DNA of 64,000 nt from UBA1660 sp964462035 (lineage in GTDB: Bacteria; Myxococcota_A; Polyangia; Polyangiales; Houyiibacteriaceae): the NCBI GenBank assembly GCA_964462035.1, contig CAYXAP010000001.1:372001-436000 (forward strand). Reading direction: 5' to 3'. Position numbers and translations under genes: made by a program. Shown here piece after piece: positions 34,450-44,400 of this stretch. The notes below the pieces were generated by a model. It saw nothing but the letters and a program-made list of their open reading frames with translations. It made no database searches and was not told the DNA's origin. Position 1 is the first letter of the stretch, and each line of letters starts with the position of its first letter.

Positions 34450-34959
34450 TCAGACGCGTGCGGCCGCGCCCTTCCGGCGGGCCAGCGACTCCACGCGCAC
34501 GTGGGCGTGGACCAGGTCGTCCGCCGGAAGGTGCGCCGGCCGAATCGCCACACGGCAGTGGGTGACTCCGGGCTCGGCCTGGCTCTGCAGCACCACGAAG
34601 CGACCGCCCGCCGGCTCCAGCAGGGCGCGGTCGTAGGCCATCAGCGCGTGGCAGGCCTTCACGTCGCCGGTGCCGCGAAGCGGGCAGTGCACGCGGATCT
34701 CGCCATAGGCCGTGTCGTCTTCGACGTGAGTGATCGGCATCACCTTCGGGTTGGGCATCAGCCGTTGCCACTCCCGGCCGAGCGCGGCCGCGCCGCGCTC
34801 GTCGGTTCGGGCCCGTCGGTAGCGGCGGACCACGGCGGCGACGCCACCGAGGAAGGAGGCGGTGGGCCGTCGCAGGCCCAGACGGGCGAGGGAGGCGACG
34901 AATGCGAGCGTTCCATCGAAGAGGGCGGCTTCGGTGCGCTGACGGAGTGTGCGAGGCAT
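34450..34959 (-). CDS. Unknown 169-aa cytoplasmic protein, possibly of the thiazoline-carboxylate hydrolase-like family
   Basis: Begins MPRTLRQRTEAALFDG and contains CHALMAYDRALLEPAGGRFV and VTHCRVAIRP. These resemble the core of the L-2-amino-thiazoline-4-carboxylate hydrolase-like family, though the match is weak and the product is shorter. It is 26 bases upstream of the four-span membrane protein and divergent from a LysR regulator, so it is a likely LysR target. Confidence 0.7.
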   Translation of the reverse strand: MPRTLRQRTEAALFDGTLAFVASLARLGLRRPTASFLGGVAAVVRRYRRARTDERGAAALGREWQRLMPNPKVMPITHVEDDTAYGEIRVHCPLRGTGDVKACHALMAYDRALLEPAGGRFVVLQSQAEPGVTHCRVAIRPAHLPADDLVHAHVRVESLARRKGAAARV

Positions 34960-35037
34960 GGCTCCATCATGGGTGCCTCATGGCATCAGTCGAATCGATG
35001 TTCGTGATACGATCATAAGTGCCGTGGATGTCGCGCC
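34960..35037. promoter_or_regulatory. Divergent promoter region with candidate LysR-type operator
   Basis: This 78-base gap separates the LysR start (35038) from the divergent gene at 34959 and is clearly more AT-rich than its surroundings. An imperfect dyad ATCG-N12-CGAT spans 34994-35013, consistent with the T-N11-A style of LysR operators. No confident -35/-10 pair can be assigned. Confidence 0.4.
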
Positions 35038-35928
35038 ATGAACCTCAGCGCCGTCAATCTGAACCTGATGGTGGCGCTCGACGCGCTGCTCGACGAACGA
35101 AGCGTCACCAAGGCTGCTCGTCGGGTGGGCGTGACTCAGCCGGCGATGAGCTACAGCCTGCGCCAGCTCCGCGAGCTCTTCGGCGATCCGCTGCTCGAGC
35201 GCGGCCTACTCACCCCCCTCGCCGAGTCGCTGCGCGATCGGGTGCGCTCCGGCCTCAGCGAGCTGCAGCACGTGCTCGACGCACGCGAAGACTTCGAGCC
35301 GACGGCCTCGGAGCGCACCTTCCGCATCGCAGCCAGCGACACCTTCCAAGTGGTCGGCCTCCATCGTTTTCTGGCGCTCGTCGCCTCGCGTGCGCCCGGC
35401 GTCGACATCGTCCTTCGCCCACCGGACCACGCCACTCACGACGCGCTCGCGGCTGGATCCATCGACCTGCTCGCCGGCAGTCACGAGCAGGCATCCCGCG
35501 GTCTCTCGTCCACGCCGCTCTACGAGGAACGCTTCGTCTGCATCGTTCGTTCGGGTCACCCCGAGGTCCGTTCCCGCCTCGGCCTCGCCACCTACTGCCG
35601 GCTCCCCCATGCGCTCGTCGCCATCGACGAAGCGCCGGGCTACGTCGACCGCGCACTGGCGCAGCTCGATCGCTCACGCCGGGTCGCCCTACGCCTGCCC
35701 GACTTCGCCGGCATCGGCCACGTGATCGCCGGCACCGACATGGTCGCGACCGTCCCCGGCCGTCTGGCCGAGCGTCTCGCCGAGACCTTGCCGCTCCGAG
35801 TGCTCACGCCACCGGTCCGCTTCCCGACCTTCCCGGTCTCGCTCTACTGGCACGGCCGCTTCGACGCCGAGCCTGGCCACCGCTGGCTCCGCGACCAGCT
35901 CGTCGAGAGCTCGGCCGCCAGCGGCTGA
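35038..35928 (+). CDS. LysR-family transcriptional regulator
   Basis: A 296-residue LTTR. The winged helix-turn-helix is at 5-65 (LNLMVALDALLDERSVTKAA, VTQPAMSYSLRQLRELFGD, PLLERG). The effector domain follows (ERTFRIAASDTFQVV, then DLLAGSHEQA). The sequence is close to the NodD/LinR-like branch. It likely controls the divergent gene at 34450-34959 and itself. Its TGA is followed immediately, with no spacer, by the stop of the convergent GFA gene. Confidence 0.95.
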   Translation: MNLSAVNLNLMVALDALLDERSVTKAARRVGVTQPAMSYSLRQLRELFGDPLLERGLLTPLAESLRDRVRSGLSELQHVLDAREDFEPTASERTFRIAASDTFQVVGLHRFLALVASRAPGVDIVLRPPDHATHDALAAGSIDLLAGSHEQASRGLSSTPLYEERFVCIVRSGHPEVRSRLGLATYCRLPHALVAIDEAPGYVDRALAQLDRSRRVALRLPDFAGIGHVIAGTDMVATVPGRLAERLAETLPLRVLTPPVRFPTFPVSLYWHGRFDAEPGHRWLRDQLVESSAASG

Positions 35929-36321
35929 CTACTGCTGGTTCTGCGGAACCCCGTCGGCGATGTCGTAGTAGTCGCCCTTGTCGGCCACGAAGATGTGGAT
36001 CGCCAGCTTGGTCCGAGTCGGCGTGTCGAACGCGCCCATACAGACCCCGATCCAGTCGTGCTTCGCCGTGTCGAGCGGGTCGAAGAAGAGCGACGACCCA
36101 CAGGTCCGGCAGAACCCGCGTCGCACCTTCTCCGACGACTGGTACCAGGTCAGCGACTCCACGCCGTGAATCGTCAGCGCCTCGCGCTTCACGTCACTCC
36201 CCGCCAGCACGTGGCCCGAGTGCTTCCGACACTTCGTGCAGTGACAGGCATCCGGCGCAGGGAGCTCACCCTTCACCTCGAACGCGATCGCGCCACAGAG
36301 ACAAGACCCTCGATGCTCCAT
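35929..36321 (-). CDS. GFA family (glutathione-dependent formaldehyde-activating-like) enzyme
   Basis: A 130-residue zinc protein with the family signature: SCLCGAIAFEV, HCTKCRKHSG and RGFCRTCGSSLFFDP. These give the paired CxC/CxxC sites that hold two zinc ions. Members include the formaldehyde-activating enzyme and CENP-V-like proteins; the actual substrate is uncertain. The ATG at 36321 follows a 341-base divergent intergenic region. Confidence 0.92.
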   Translation of the reverse strand: MEHRGSCLCGAIAFEVKGELPAPDACHCTKCRKHSGHVLAGSDVKREALTIHGVESLTWYQSSEKVRRGFCRTCGSSLFFDPLDTAKHDWIGVCMGAFDTPTRTKLAIHIFVADKGDYYDIADGVPQNQQ

Positions 36322-36662
36322 GCAGCTTCCGTATCATGGGGCTGGCCAATGGCGATCCACCGCCGGGAGGCACCCGCCGAACCGGAATTTTGTGATCGGG
36401 CACTTGTGCCACCGTAGGCACTCAGGATCGGCGTGGATGCCGATTCAGGCGCTTTCGTAAGGTTCGAAGTCGTCGAAAACTCACTTTCACACTGATACTC
36501 GGCGCCCTGCTCAGCCCCGCCGGCGCACGGAGGTCGGCGGTGCAATGGGTTTCGAGGCGCAGCCACCGAGCGACTCGTTCCGGCGACGGCAGAAGGGGGA
36601 GCGAGCGCAGCCCATGGAGTGAGCCGCGAGACACCGAGCGGCCGCGCGCGCAGACTGACCCC
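36322..36662. other. Divergent intergenic region with two small dyads
   Basis: No gene is supported in this 341-base gap between the GFA and LRR starts. GGCAC-TT-GTGCC lies at 36399-36410 and ATCGGC-GTGGAT-GCCGAT at 36427-36444, both perfect dyads about 17 bases apart in a relatively AT-rich patch. They could be operators for either gene. No convincing sigma-70 promoter pair was found. Confidence 0.5.
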
Positions 36663-37691
36663 ATGGACATCGACTCGCGGGTAGACGAGCTCCTCGCGAG
36701 CCGCGACATGGGCGCCGCGACCGAGCGACGGCGGACCGAGCTGCTTCTCTCGATCGCCCGACATCCTCCAGGCGCATGGGTCGACCGACTCCGCGCTCAC
36801 GACCACACGCCCTTCTGGGTGGAGCGCGCCGAGGACGTCACGATCGGCGCCGCGCTCCTTCCTTGCGCCCGGTTCGCGGTCGATCTCGACGAGGCGGAGG
36901 ACGAAGCGTTGCGCCGGCTGTCGCGTTCGGACCTGCGACAGGTGGCGTCCCTCTATCTGGAGTCGCGCCAGCTCTCGGTCGAGCTGGCCACGCGACTCGC
37001 CGACGCCGCACCGCCCCTCGAGTTCTTCCGCCTCGATGGGCCGGTCTCCCGTGACGTGATGCTCGCGCTGATGCCGCTCCTCGTGGAGACCCCCGAGGTC
37101 CGTCTCCATGGGGGCGCGATCGACGACGCGATGTTCGTCGAGCTCGCGGGTCGGCTCCGGGCCACCGTCGAGCTCGGTGTGTACGGCTGCGCGATCGGGG
37201 CAGCCGGCGTGGAGGCGCTCGTCTCCAGCGAGGGCGCCATCCGGACCCTCGACCTATCGATGACCGCCGTGGACCACGAGGCCGTCGAGATCCTCTGTCG
37301 TTCCGCCCTTCCCATCGAGTCGCTCGACCTCGGCGAGAGCGCGTCGGGCGACCGAGGCGCGGCATCGATCGCGCGGGCAACGTTCGCGTCGTCGCTCCGT
37401 TCGCTCTCCCTCGCACACACCGGTCTGACCGATTCGGGGGCCATCGCGATCACCAGCACGGCGCTTCCCTGCCTGAGGCGACTGAACCTCAGCGGAAACC
37501 CCCTCATCGGGGTCCACGGCTTGGAGGCGATCGCGTCCTCGCCGCACGTCGCCGCGATCGAAGACTTCGACCTCTCCGACAACGGCATCGTGACCCGGGA
37601 GCAGGTGCAGATCCTGGCGGATTCGACCGCACTTCACCCGACCGTACGGGACGAGTGGCGCGAGATCCTCGCGTCTCTGCGGCCCACCTGA
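36663..37691 (+). CDS. Leucine-rich-repeat-like protein (RNI type)
   Basis: A 342-residue protein beginning MDIDSRVDELLASRDMGAAT. From about residue 150 it shows repeats of the RNI/LRR pattern: IRTLDLSMTAVDHEAVEIL, IESLDLGESASGDRGAASI, LRSLSLAHTGLTDSGAIAI and LRRLNLSGNPLIGVHGLEAI. The N-terminal ~120 residues are helical and distinct. No signal peptide is seen, so it is probably a cytoplasmic interaction protein. LRR proteins of this kind are abundant in large myxobacterial genomes. Confidence 0.85.
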   Translation: MDIDSRVDELLASRDMGAATERRRTELLLSIARHPPGAWVDRLRAHDHTPFWVERAEDVTIGAALLPCARFAVDLDEAEDEALRRLSRSDLRQVASLYLESRQLSVELATRLADAAPPLEFFRLDGPVSRDVMLALMPLLVETPEVRLHGGAIDDAMFVELAGRLRATVELGVYGCAIGAAGVEALVSSEGAIRTLDLSMTAVDHEAVEILCRSALPIESLDLGESASGDRGAASIARATFASSLRSLSLAHTGLTDSGAIAITSTALPCLRRLNLSGNPLIGVHGLEAIASSPHVAAIEDFDLSDNGIVTREQVQILADSTALHPTVRDEWREILASLRPT

Positions 37692-38137
37692 GGTGGAACG
37701 AACCCTCGTCCCAGCTCACGAGCCAGCGCGCGCTCGCCGCCAGGCCTCCCGCGACTCTCCGGTCCTCGCTCGAACGCGCGATGAAGACGAGCCGCACGAA
37801 TGCCGGAGGTCGGGTAGGTCGGGGACGCTCGTTTTCATCGTTTTCATACGCGCGGAGGTGGGGACAACGTTGTCGTACTCCCTATGAAGGACCTGTCGCG
37901 AGCAGGCGCGCGCAGTTCACATAGAGTCTGCGAATCGACGCCGAATGTGACCTCGAGGGCGCCGACGGCGATAGAGGGGGCAATCGCTTCGGCGCCGTCG
38001 ACGCCGCCTTCCGCTTCGGTGAGCCGAACCGTCCAGAGCGCGGAGCGCATGCCCATGATCGTGCCCCGGGGGTGTTGCGAACGGCAGCGGGCTTCGATGG
38101 CATTGCTCGCTCTAGGCGTGTGGTCTACGAGCTGGAC
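37692..38137. other. Intergenic region with a perfect palindrome, tandem repeats and a possible gene remnant
   Basis: Between the LRR gene and the PhyH gene. It holds a tandem 9-bp repeat CGTTTTCAT (37830-37847) and a perfect 12-bp palindrome GACAACGTTGTC (37863-37874). A minus-strand reading frame (37844-38056, 70 codons, MGMRSALWTVRLTEAEGG) has GC-rich third positions in its first ~40 codons and loses them near the palindrome, so it may be a decayed gene fragment. Short plus-strand frames here do not look coding. Confidence 0.5.
37844..38056 (-). pseudogene. Possible small gene or decayed fragment
   Basis: A 70-codon frame starting at ATG 38056 reads MGMRSALWTVRLTEAEGG, then VGALEVTFGVDSQTLCEL. 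The first ~40 codons use mostly G/C in the third position like neighbouring genes; the last ~20 do not. There is no recognisable family, and it lies antisense and upstream of the PhyH gene. It may be a remnant or chance. Confidence 0.25.
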
Positions 38138-39070
38138 ATGACCCTGGCCGAACGGATCCCGCCGCTCGCGGTCTTCACCGCCGCCAAGAGCTTCGATCAG
38201 TCCGTCATCGGAAACGCCCGGCTGAATCGGCTCGGCCTCCACGTGCTTCGAGTTCTCTCGGCCGATGTCGCGTCCCTCAGCAGGCGTGCGCTCCTCGGCG
38301 GTCGGGCACGTTCCGGCCCGCTCGCCGACCTCGAACGCGATGGAGTGGTCGTGGTGCCGAGTTTCCTCCGCGAGTCCGAGTTCGACCGGATCCGCAAGGA
38401 GGCCCGCCAGCGATTGGATCACCTCGCTCGTGCGGTGCCGCGGCCGACGGGGACGGCTCCCGGGTTCAGACCGCCCGTGCACTTCGAGGGGGGCTTCGAT
38501 CGCCACGACGGTTCGACCCTCAACCGTTTCGTCGCGATCGACCGCGAACACATGCCCGGCGCCTACGGTTTTGCGCGTTCACCACGCTTCGCGTCGCTCT
38601 GCTCGAGAGCCTCCACGTACCGGCATCGCCCTGAGAAGCTGTGGCTCCACGAGATGACCCACGGTGACGCGGCATCCGTCGGCGACCCTCAGCAGAACGT
38701 TCACAAGGACACCTTCCACTCCGTGATCAAGCTCTGGCTCTTCCTCGACGACGTCGAAGGAGAACGAGGCTTCATGTACGCTCGGGGAAGCCACCGAATG
38801 ACACCCCAGCGCTTTCGTTGGGAGTACCGCCGCAGCGTCCTCGCGTCCGAAGACGCGCCGCATGGTCGTGGTGGCGCCTTCCGCCCCACCGTCGAGGAGC
38901 TTCGCGACATGGGGATCCCTCCACTCGAAGCGTTCCCCGTGCCCGCCAACACGCTCGTCATTGCGGACACGCGAGGGTTCCACTGCCGGGGCCCCGGCAG
39001 CCCTGGAGCCAGGCGCCTGGCCCTCCACGCGAGCCTTCGGCCGAGCCCGTTCGTCCCCGTGCCGTACTGA
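38138..39070 (+). CDS. Phytanoyl-CoA dioxygenase (PhyH) family oxygenase
   Basis: About 310 residues from ATG 38138; an upstream in-frame ATG at 38072 would add 22. The non-heme iron, 2-oxoglutarate-dependent core is visible: LERDGVVVVPSFL at the start of the fold, iron ligands in QQNVHKDTFHSVIKLWLFLD (His-x-Asp), GFMYARGSH, and the distal His and Arg in RGFHCRGPGSPGARRLALH. The substrate is unknown; family members hydroxylate lipids, amino acids and secondary metabolites. Confidence 0.87.
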   Translation: MTLAERIPPLAVFTAAKSFDQSVIGNARLNRLGLHVLRVLSADVASLSRRALLGGRARSGPLADLERDGVVVVPSFLRESEFDRIRKEARQRLDHLARAVPRPTGTAPGFRPPVHFEGGFDRHDGSTLNRFVAIDREHMPGAYGFARSPRFASLCSRASTYRHRPEKLWLHEMTHGDAASVGDPQQNVHKDTFHSVIKLWLFLDDVEGERGFMYARGSHRMTPQRFRWEYRRSVLASEDAPHGRGGAFRPTVEELRDMGIPPLEAFPVPANTLVIADTRGFHCRGPGSPGARRLALHASLRPSPFVPVPY

Positions 39071-39302
39071 AGACCGTGCCCGCGTCGAGGTCGTTGTCGT
39101 AGATGCCCTCGCGCGTGCCCGCGACGGCTCGCATCGAAGCGATGGTGGCTCTCGCGAAGCGCACGCTCGGCCCGGAACGCGACTCCTGGTGGCCGATGGC
39201 GCTCGCAGCGGCGAGCAGCGCGTTCAGCTCGGCGTCGCTCCAGACGACGGGCCGGGAGACCGCGCGCTGGACCGCTGCGTGGAGTTCCCCTCCTTCCCCC
39301 AT
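38958..39302 (-). pseudogene. Possible truncated gene on the minus strand, overlapping the PhyH 3' end
   Basis: From ATG 39302 the frame reads MGEGGELHAAVQRAVSRPVV, then SDAELNALLAAASAIGHQ and REGIYDNDLDAGTVF. Third positions are strongly G/C down to about 39071 and stop being so where the frame enters the antisense of PhyH. This looks like the N-terminal ~77 codons of a gene whose remainder has been lost. No family is recognised. The rest of 39071-39381 shows nothing else. Confidence 0.35.
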
Positions 39303-39381
39303 GAGGCAGAGTATGGCCCCTCGCTGCTGACTTCGTGGAACGGGCACTGCCGGGAGCGCGGCCCGCGCCTCACCGGAGCCC

Positions 39382-40071
39382 TCACGCCACCGAGGAAGGA
39401 TCTTCCGACGCGAAGACGCTGAGCTCGAACCAGCTCGGCATGCGCCGGGCCAGACCGCGGCGCCCCTCGGCCCGGATCACCTTGGTCCGCAGCGCCTGGT
39501 GGAAGCTCCGCTTGCCCGCCCATACCTCGGTCAGGGTGCGCACGTCCGTGCTGACCACGAGGTCCTCGTCGAAGCCCGGGTGGGTGAGGCAGAGATCGGC
39601 CTCCCCGTCCTCGAGGCGTATCCAGAAGCGCCGGTAGCCCTTCTCTCCGTCGACGAAGTCGAAGCGGACGATGGTCCGCCCCTCAGGGAAGGCCTCGGGA
39701 CGAACGCGACGCTGCATGTCCCACATCAAGAGCCCCGCATCGAGCTGGTCGTCCTTGATACCCCCCTCGACGTGCGTGCGACCCCACACGCCGAGCGCGA
39801 CGATGATGGGCCGGAGCGCTTCGCCGGCCTCCGTGGGCTCGTAGCCGTGCCCGCGACCGTCGCCTTCGTCGACCCGCCGGATCACCCCCGCCAGCTCGAG
39901 CGTCTCGAGGCGCTTCGACAGCGTCGAGCGGGGCATCCGGGGGACGCCCTTGAGCAGGTCGCTGAAACGCGTGGAGCCCATCAAGAGCTCGCGCATGACG
40001 AGGAGGGTCCAGCGCTCGCCGAGCAGGTCGAGGGCCTGGGCGACCGGACAGAACTGGTGGTAGGCGGCCAT
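39382..40071 (-). CDS. HxlR-type regulator with C-terminal SCP2-like domain
   Basis: A 229-residue protein from ATG 40071 (MAAYHQFCPVAQALDLLGER). The winged helix has the HxlR hallmarks CPVAQALDLLGERWTLLVMR, TRFSDLLKG and STLSKRLETLELAGVIRRV. The C-terminal ~110 residues (IVRFDFVDGEKGYRRFWIR, LCLTHPGFDEDLVVSTDVR) match the sterol-carrier-like domain often fused to these regulators. It is divergent from an acyl-CoA dehydrogenase-like gene (125-base gap), its likely target. Confidence 0.9.
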   Translation of the reverse strand: MAAYHQFCPVAQALDLLGERWTLLVMRELLMGSTRFSDLLKGVPRMPRSTLSKRLETLELAGVIRRVDEGDGRGHGYEPTEAGEALRPIIVALGVWGRTHVEGGIKDDQLDAGLLMWDMQRRVRPEAFPEGRTIVRFDFVDGEKGYRRFWIRLEDGEADLCLTHPGFDEDLVVSTDVRTLTEVWAGKRSFHQALRTKVIRAEGRRGLARRMPSWFELSVFASEDPSSVA

Positions 40072-40196
40072 GAGTCGAGCGTGCCCAGGCTCGCCTCGCA
40101 CGGAAAGGCGCTTTTCGTCGGTTGGTCCATTCTCCGAACTAGAATCGAGCTGCGCTCCGCGCCACCTTGGACCATCCACGGGGCGAGGAGGGCAGC

Positions 40197-41321
40197 ATGA
40201 ACGGAACGACGAGCATCTGGGACACGGACGAAGCGCTGGCGAGGCTGGTGCCGCGCTTCGGCGAGCGCGCGGCGAAGCACGATCGTGAGGGGTCGTTCGT
40301 CGAAGACAACTTCGCCGAGCTGCGGGCCGCGGGGTTCTTCGCCGCCGGGGTGCCCGCAGAGCTCGGCGGGGCCGGGGTCGGCCACCGGGAGCTGTGCGAC
40401 GTCCTCAGGCGCATCGCGCACGGCTGCCCCGCGACGGCGCTGACCGCCTCGATGCACTCCCATCTGGTGGCAGCCACGGTCTGGAAGCACCGACACGGCA
40501 AGCCCGGCGAGGCGATGCTCCGCCGCGTGGCGCAGGAGGGCCTCCGCCTCGTGAGCACCGGCGCCGGCGACTGGCTCCGGTCCAACGGAGAGGTCGAGCG
40601 AGTCGAGGGGGGCTACCGCGTCACCGCGGTCAAGCCCTTCGCGAGCGGCTCGATGGTCGCCGACGTGGCGGTCACGAGCGCCGCGTGGGAGCACCCCGAG
40701 CAGGGCCCGGTCGTGCTCCACTTCCCGGTGCCCCTCGGCGCCGAGGGCGTCACCATCGGCACGGACTGGGACACCCTCGGCATGCGAGGCACCGGCAGCC
40801 AGACGATCCGGCTACAGCGGGTCTTCGTCCCCGACGAGGCCATCGGCCTGATGCGCCCGCGGGACGAGTGGCACCCGGCCTGGTCCGTGGTCCTGACCGT
40901 GGCCATCCCTCTGATCATGAGCGCCTACGTGGGCCTCGCCGAGCGCGCCCGACGAATCGCCGTGCCCCTCGTCCGGGACGTGAAGGACCCGGCCACCCAG
41001 ATGCTGGTCGGCGAGCTGGACAGCCACCTGCTCACGGCCCAGACCTGCCTCGAGGCGACCATCGAGGCGGCCAACGACTACGACTTCGCGCCCGAGCTCG
41101 AGCAGGCGAACCAGACCTTGGTGCGGAAGACCGTGATCGCCCGAGAGGTGAAGGCCACCGTGCACAAGGCCATCGAGGCCGTCGGCGGCCGCGGCTTCTA
41201 CCGCAAGACCGGCCTCGAGCAGCTCCTCCGGGACGCCCAGGCGGCGCCCTTCCACCCGCTCCCGGAGAAGGAGCAGCTCCTGTTCACGGGGCGGGTGGCC
41301 CTGGGCGTCTCCCCGGTCTGA
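40197..41321 (+). CDS. Acyl-CoA dehydrogenase superfamily flavoprotein
   Basis: A 374-residue protein from ATG 40197, preceded by GAGGAG 6 bases upstream. It shows the three-domain ACAD layout: N-terminal helices with FFAAGVPAELGGAG, a beta domain with GYRVTAVKPFASGSMVADV and TLGMRGTGSQTIRL, and a C-terminal helical domain with EAVGGRGFYRKTGLEQLLRD. The middle resembles the DszC/SfnB-like monooxygenase branch as much as true dehydrogenases, so the reaction is open. Regulation by the divergent HxlR protein is likely. Confidence 0.9.
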   Translation: MNGTTSIWDTDEALARLVPRFGERAAKHDREGSFVEDNFAELRAAGFFAAGVPAELGGAGVGHRELCDVLRRIAHGCPATALTASMHSHLVAATVWKHRHGKPGEAMLRRVAQEGLRLVSTGAGDWLRSNGEVERVEGGYRVTAVKPFASGSMVADVAVTSAAWEHPEQGPVVLHFPVPLGAEGVTIGTDWDTLGMRGTGSQTIRLQRVFVPDEAIGLMRPRDEWHPAWSVVLTVAIPLIMSAYVGLAERARRIAVPLVRDVKDPATQMLVGELDSHLLTAQTCLEATIEAANDYDFAPELEQANQTLVRKTVIAREVKATVHKAIEAVGGRGFYRKTGLEQLLRDAQAAPFHPLPEKEQLLFTGRVALGVSPV

Positions 41322-41473
41322 GGAGCAGAGCAGGGCCGAGGCCACTGCTTCGCGCGACATGCCCGCCCATAGCGGTCTCAGGCCCATCGGCAGATGAGGC
41401 GTGTGTTCAGCTCCGGCGTCGAGAGCTGCCTCGATCGTACAGCGGGGTGGTGTGTCATCCCGTCCCGAACTCG

Positions 41474-44400
41474 TCAGTCGTCGTCGAGGCCGCGCTGCTC
41501 GCGCAGCCGCCGCGCCAGCACGCGCACGATCTCGCGCATGGCGCGCGGCCGGCGCTCCATGAGCTCCTCGAAGTCCGCGGCGCGCAGCCGGAGCAGCACT
41601 GCGTCCTCGGTGACGCAGGCGTCCGCGCTGCGGGCCTGGTGGTCGAGCAGCGCGAGCTCGCCGAAGAAGTCGCTCGAGCCCATCGAGGCCAGGGTGCGCT
41701 CGCCGTCGCGGATGGCGACCTCGCCGCGGACGACCAGGTAGAGGTCGGCACCGGGATCGCCTTGCTCGAAGACGGTCGCGCCCGCTGGGGTCTCTTCCTG
41801 CTCCATCCGCTGGGCGAGCTGGAGCACGTCGTCGCTCTCGAGGGACCGGAAGACCGGGACGCTGCGCAGGAAGCGGATCCGCTCGTAGAGGGAGACCATG
41901 GAGTCGGGGATGGGTGAGCTGACGCGCGAGTCGTAACGCTCGCCGTAGGCCACGCGGGCGCAGCGTCGCAGATGGTCGTCGCCGATGTCCACGATGGCCA
42001 CCAGGGGGTCGCCGATGGCGTCGTCGTCGACGTAGCCGAGCCGCCGCGCGGCCTCGACGCGCTCCCGGAGGGAGATGCGCTCGAAGAGCGGCACGACCCG
42101 GCTGGCGAGGTCCCGCTCGAGGCCCAGCTCGAGGAGCTCGGCGACCTGCGCGTCCCGTCGCGGCGAGCGCTGGCGGCGCCCGACCTCGATGGCGGCGACC
42201 AGTTTCTCGCGCCCGCGGAGCAGCAGCGACGCGAGCACGTCGGAGCGGGCGCGCTCGACCAGCAGATCGACCTCGTGGGCCAGGAACTCGAGCTCGCCTT
42301 CGACTTCCCAGTCGGGCTGGCCGTCGTCGTGGGCGAGACCGCCGAGCACCGAGTAGAGCCGGTACGCACGCCGCAGCTCGGCCTCGATCAGTGGGCGGAC
42401 CTCCTCGGCGCTGAGTGGTGCGCGCTCTCTCCGCGCGACGCTCTCGCCGAGCGCCTTGCGCGCCTCGCGCCGGATCGCGTCGTCCGGGTGCCGCAGGAGC
42501 TGCAGGACCAACGCCTGCACGACCGGCGGCGCGCCGACGCGCGCGATGCGGCTCGCGAGCCGGCTGATCGACGCGCCGATCGAGGCCTCCGCGTCGCCGC
42601 CGCCCTCCGAGGCCTCGATGGCCACCAGGCAGCGCGCGGCCTCGGGTGCGGTCCGTGGGTCTTTGAGCAGGAGCACCACCTCCGGCAGCAGCGGCAGGAG
42701 CCCGAGCCGCACGACGGTGCGCGCCGCGAGGATCCGGGCGTCGGCGTCGTCGTCGGAGAGCCAGGCGGAGAGCCGCGCCTGCACGCCGCGCGCGGCGGCG
42801 GCCTCCGGTGAGAGCGCGGCGAGCGCGGGTTCCAGCGAGTCGCGGGCTTCCAGGTGCGGCAGGAGCGCGTCCCCGAGCGCCTCGCCCTCGTGCGCGCGAG
42901 CGGCGAGGGCGATCGCCGCGAGCGGAGCCAGCTCGTCCTCGCTCTCCGCGATGGTCGCGAGCGCATCGTCCGTGCCGTGGTCGGCGAGCGTGGCCATGGC
43001 CGCGCGGCGGACCTCCGGGTCGGTCTCGCGATCGAACGCCTCGTGCAGCGCTCCGCGATGCTCGTCGGCCATCGGAGCCGGCTGGGTCTGCAGCCCGTGC
43101 CAGCACTCGAGGCGCACCGCGTTGGCCTCGTGCGACAGTCCCCCGAGGAGCTCGGCCGCCGCGGAGCCCTCGCTCATCGCGAGCACCTCGGCCGCGAGCA
43201 CCGCGCGGCTCACGTCGCTGCCCTCGAGCTCCTCGACCAGCGCGCGGCGCGCTTCGCTGTCGAGCGCCGCCGCACCGGGCAGCGAGGACCCGCCCAGCAT
43301 CAATCGCCGCGCGTCGACCGCGCGGTGCAGCGCGTCGGCGTAGGTCTTGCGGGCGCGTCGGAACACCAGCCAACACATCGCGCCCGTCGTCAGCACCGCG
43401 AGCGCCGCCGCCCAGCGGGTCGCGAGCCCAGCGGGCCAGAGCGCCAGCCCCAGCGCGCACACGGCGTAGGCCGCCGGCGCCAGCACGCCCCGGATCGCCG
43501 ACTTCGCCTGCGACCGGCGCACGCTCGAGAGCGGCGTCTGCAGCTGCTCCGACGACGGCGCCCAGACCGCCTGCTTCAAGATCCGACCCGTGCCCCGCAG
43601 CACCACGGCGGTCCAGATCCCAGGGATCACCGCCGCCACGATCGCCGCGATGCCGGTCGCGAGCGGCGCGAGCAAGAGACTCCGCGAGGTCCCGAGCCGC
43701 GCCATCAGCCGACCGGCCGCGCCCGACAAGAGCAGCAGCCCGATGGCGCTGGTCGCGCCGTAGTAGCGACCGAAGAACGCGCTGATGTGCTCCTTGCCGT
43801 CCGGTCCTTGGCCGAGCGTGGACTGCGCGCTCGCCATGAGGTGGAAGTCCATCAGCTGCTCGGTGCAGAGCATCAGCATGGCGAGCACGGCGATCATCCG
43901 CATCAGCCGGTCGCCGAGCACGTAGCCGAAGCCTTCACGCCACGATTGGAGCAGGTCGAGCCGCTTCCGGCCCGCGTGCGCGTCGGGGTCCAGGTCCCGG
44001 CGAACGATCTGCCGCAGCACGACTCCGGTCCCCACGAGCGCGACCGCCGCGAAGGTCAACAGCTCGGCCGCGCCGACCGCGTGGGAGAGCGGCGCGACCG
44101 CGAAGCCGCCCACGGTCCACGCCGCGCCCGCGCCCATGCCCGCCACGGGCAGGAGCTTCCGCGCGGTGCGCGCGTCGGTCGCGGCGGTCGCGACCGTCCA
44201 GATCTGGATCAGCAGGACGCCGGCCGACGCCTCGATGAAGACGTACGTCGCGAAGGGCAGCCAGCGCGCCTTGCTGCCGGGCTCCTCGAACATCGTCTCC
44301 GGGAAGAAGAGGTACGCACCGCGCACCGCCAGGAAGAGCAGGGCGGTCACGGTGACCGAGGTCATCGCCAGCCGCGCGGGTCCGAGCCGGGGCGCGAGAC

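Noticed and set aside
25343..36000. Very tight convergent gene ends (overlap at 25343-25353 and 30127-30139, zero spacing at 35928/35929) as possible antisense control
   Set aside because: Such overlaps are common in compact high-GC genomes and nothing further in the sequence supports regulation.
37884..38141. 85-codon plus-strand frame upstream of PhyH
   Set aside because: Ser/Arg-rich with no coding-like pattern; the antisense frame has the better third-position bias, and neither is convincing as an intact gene.
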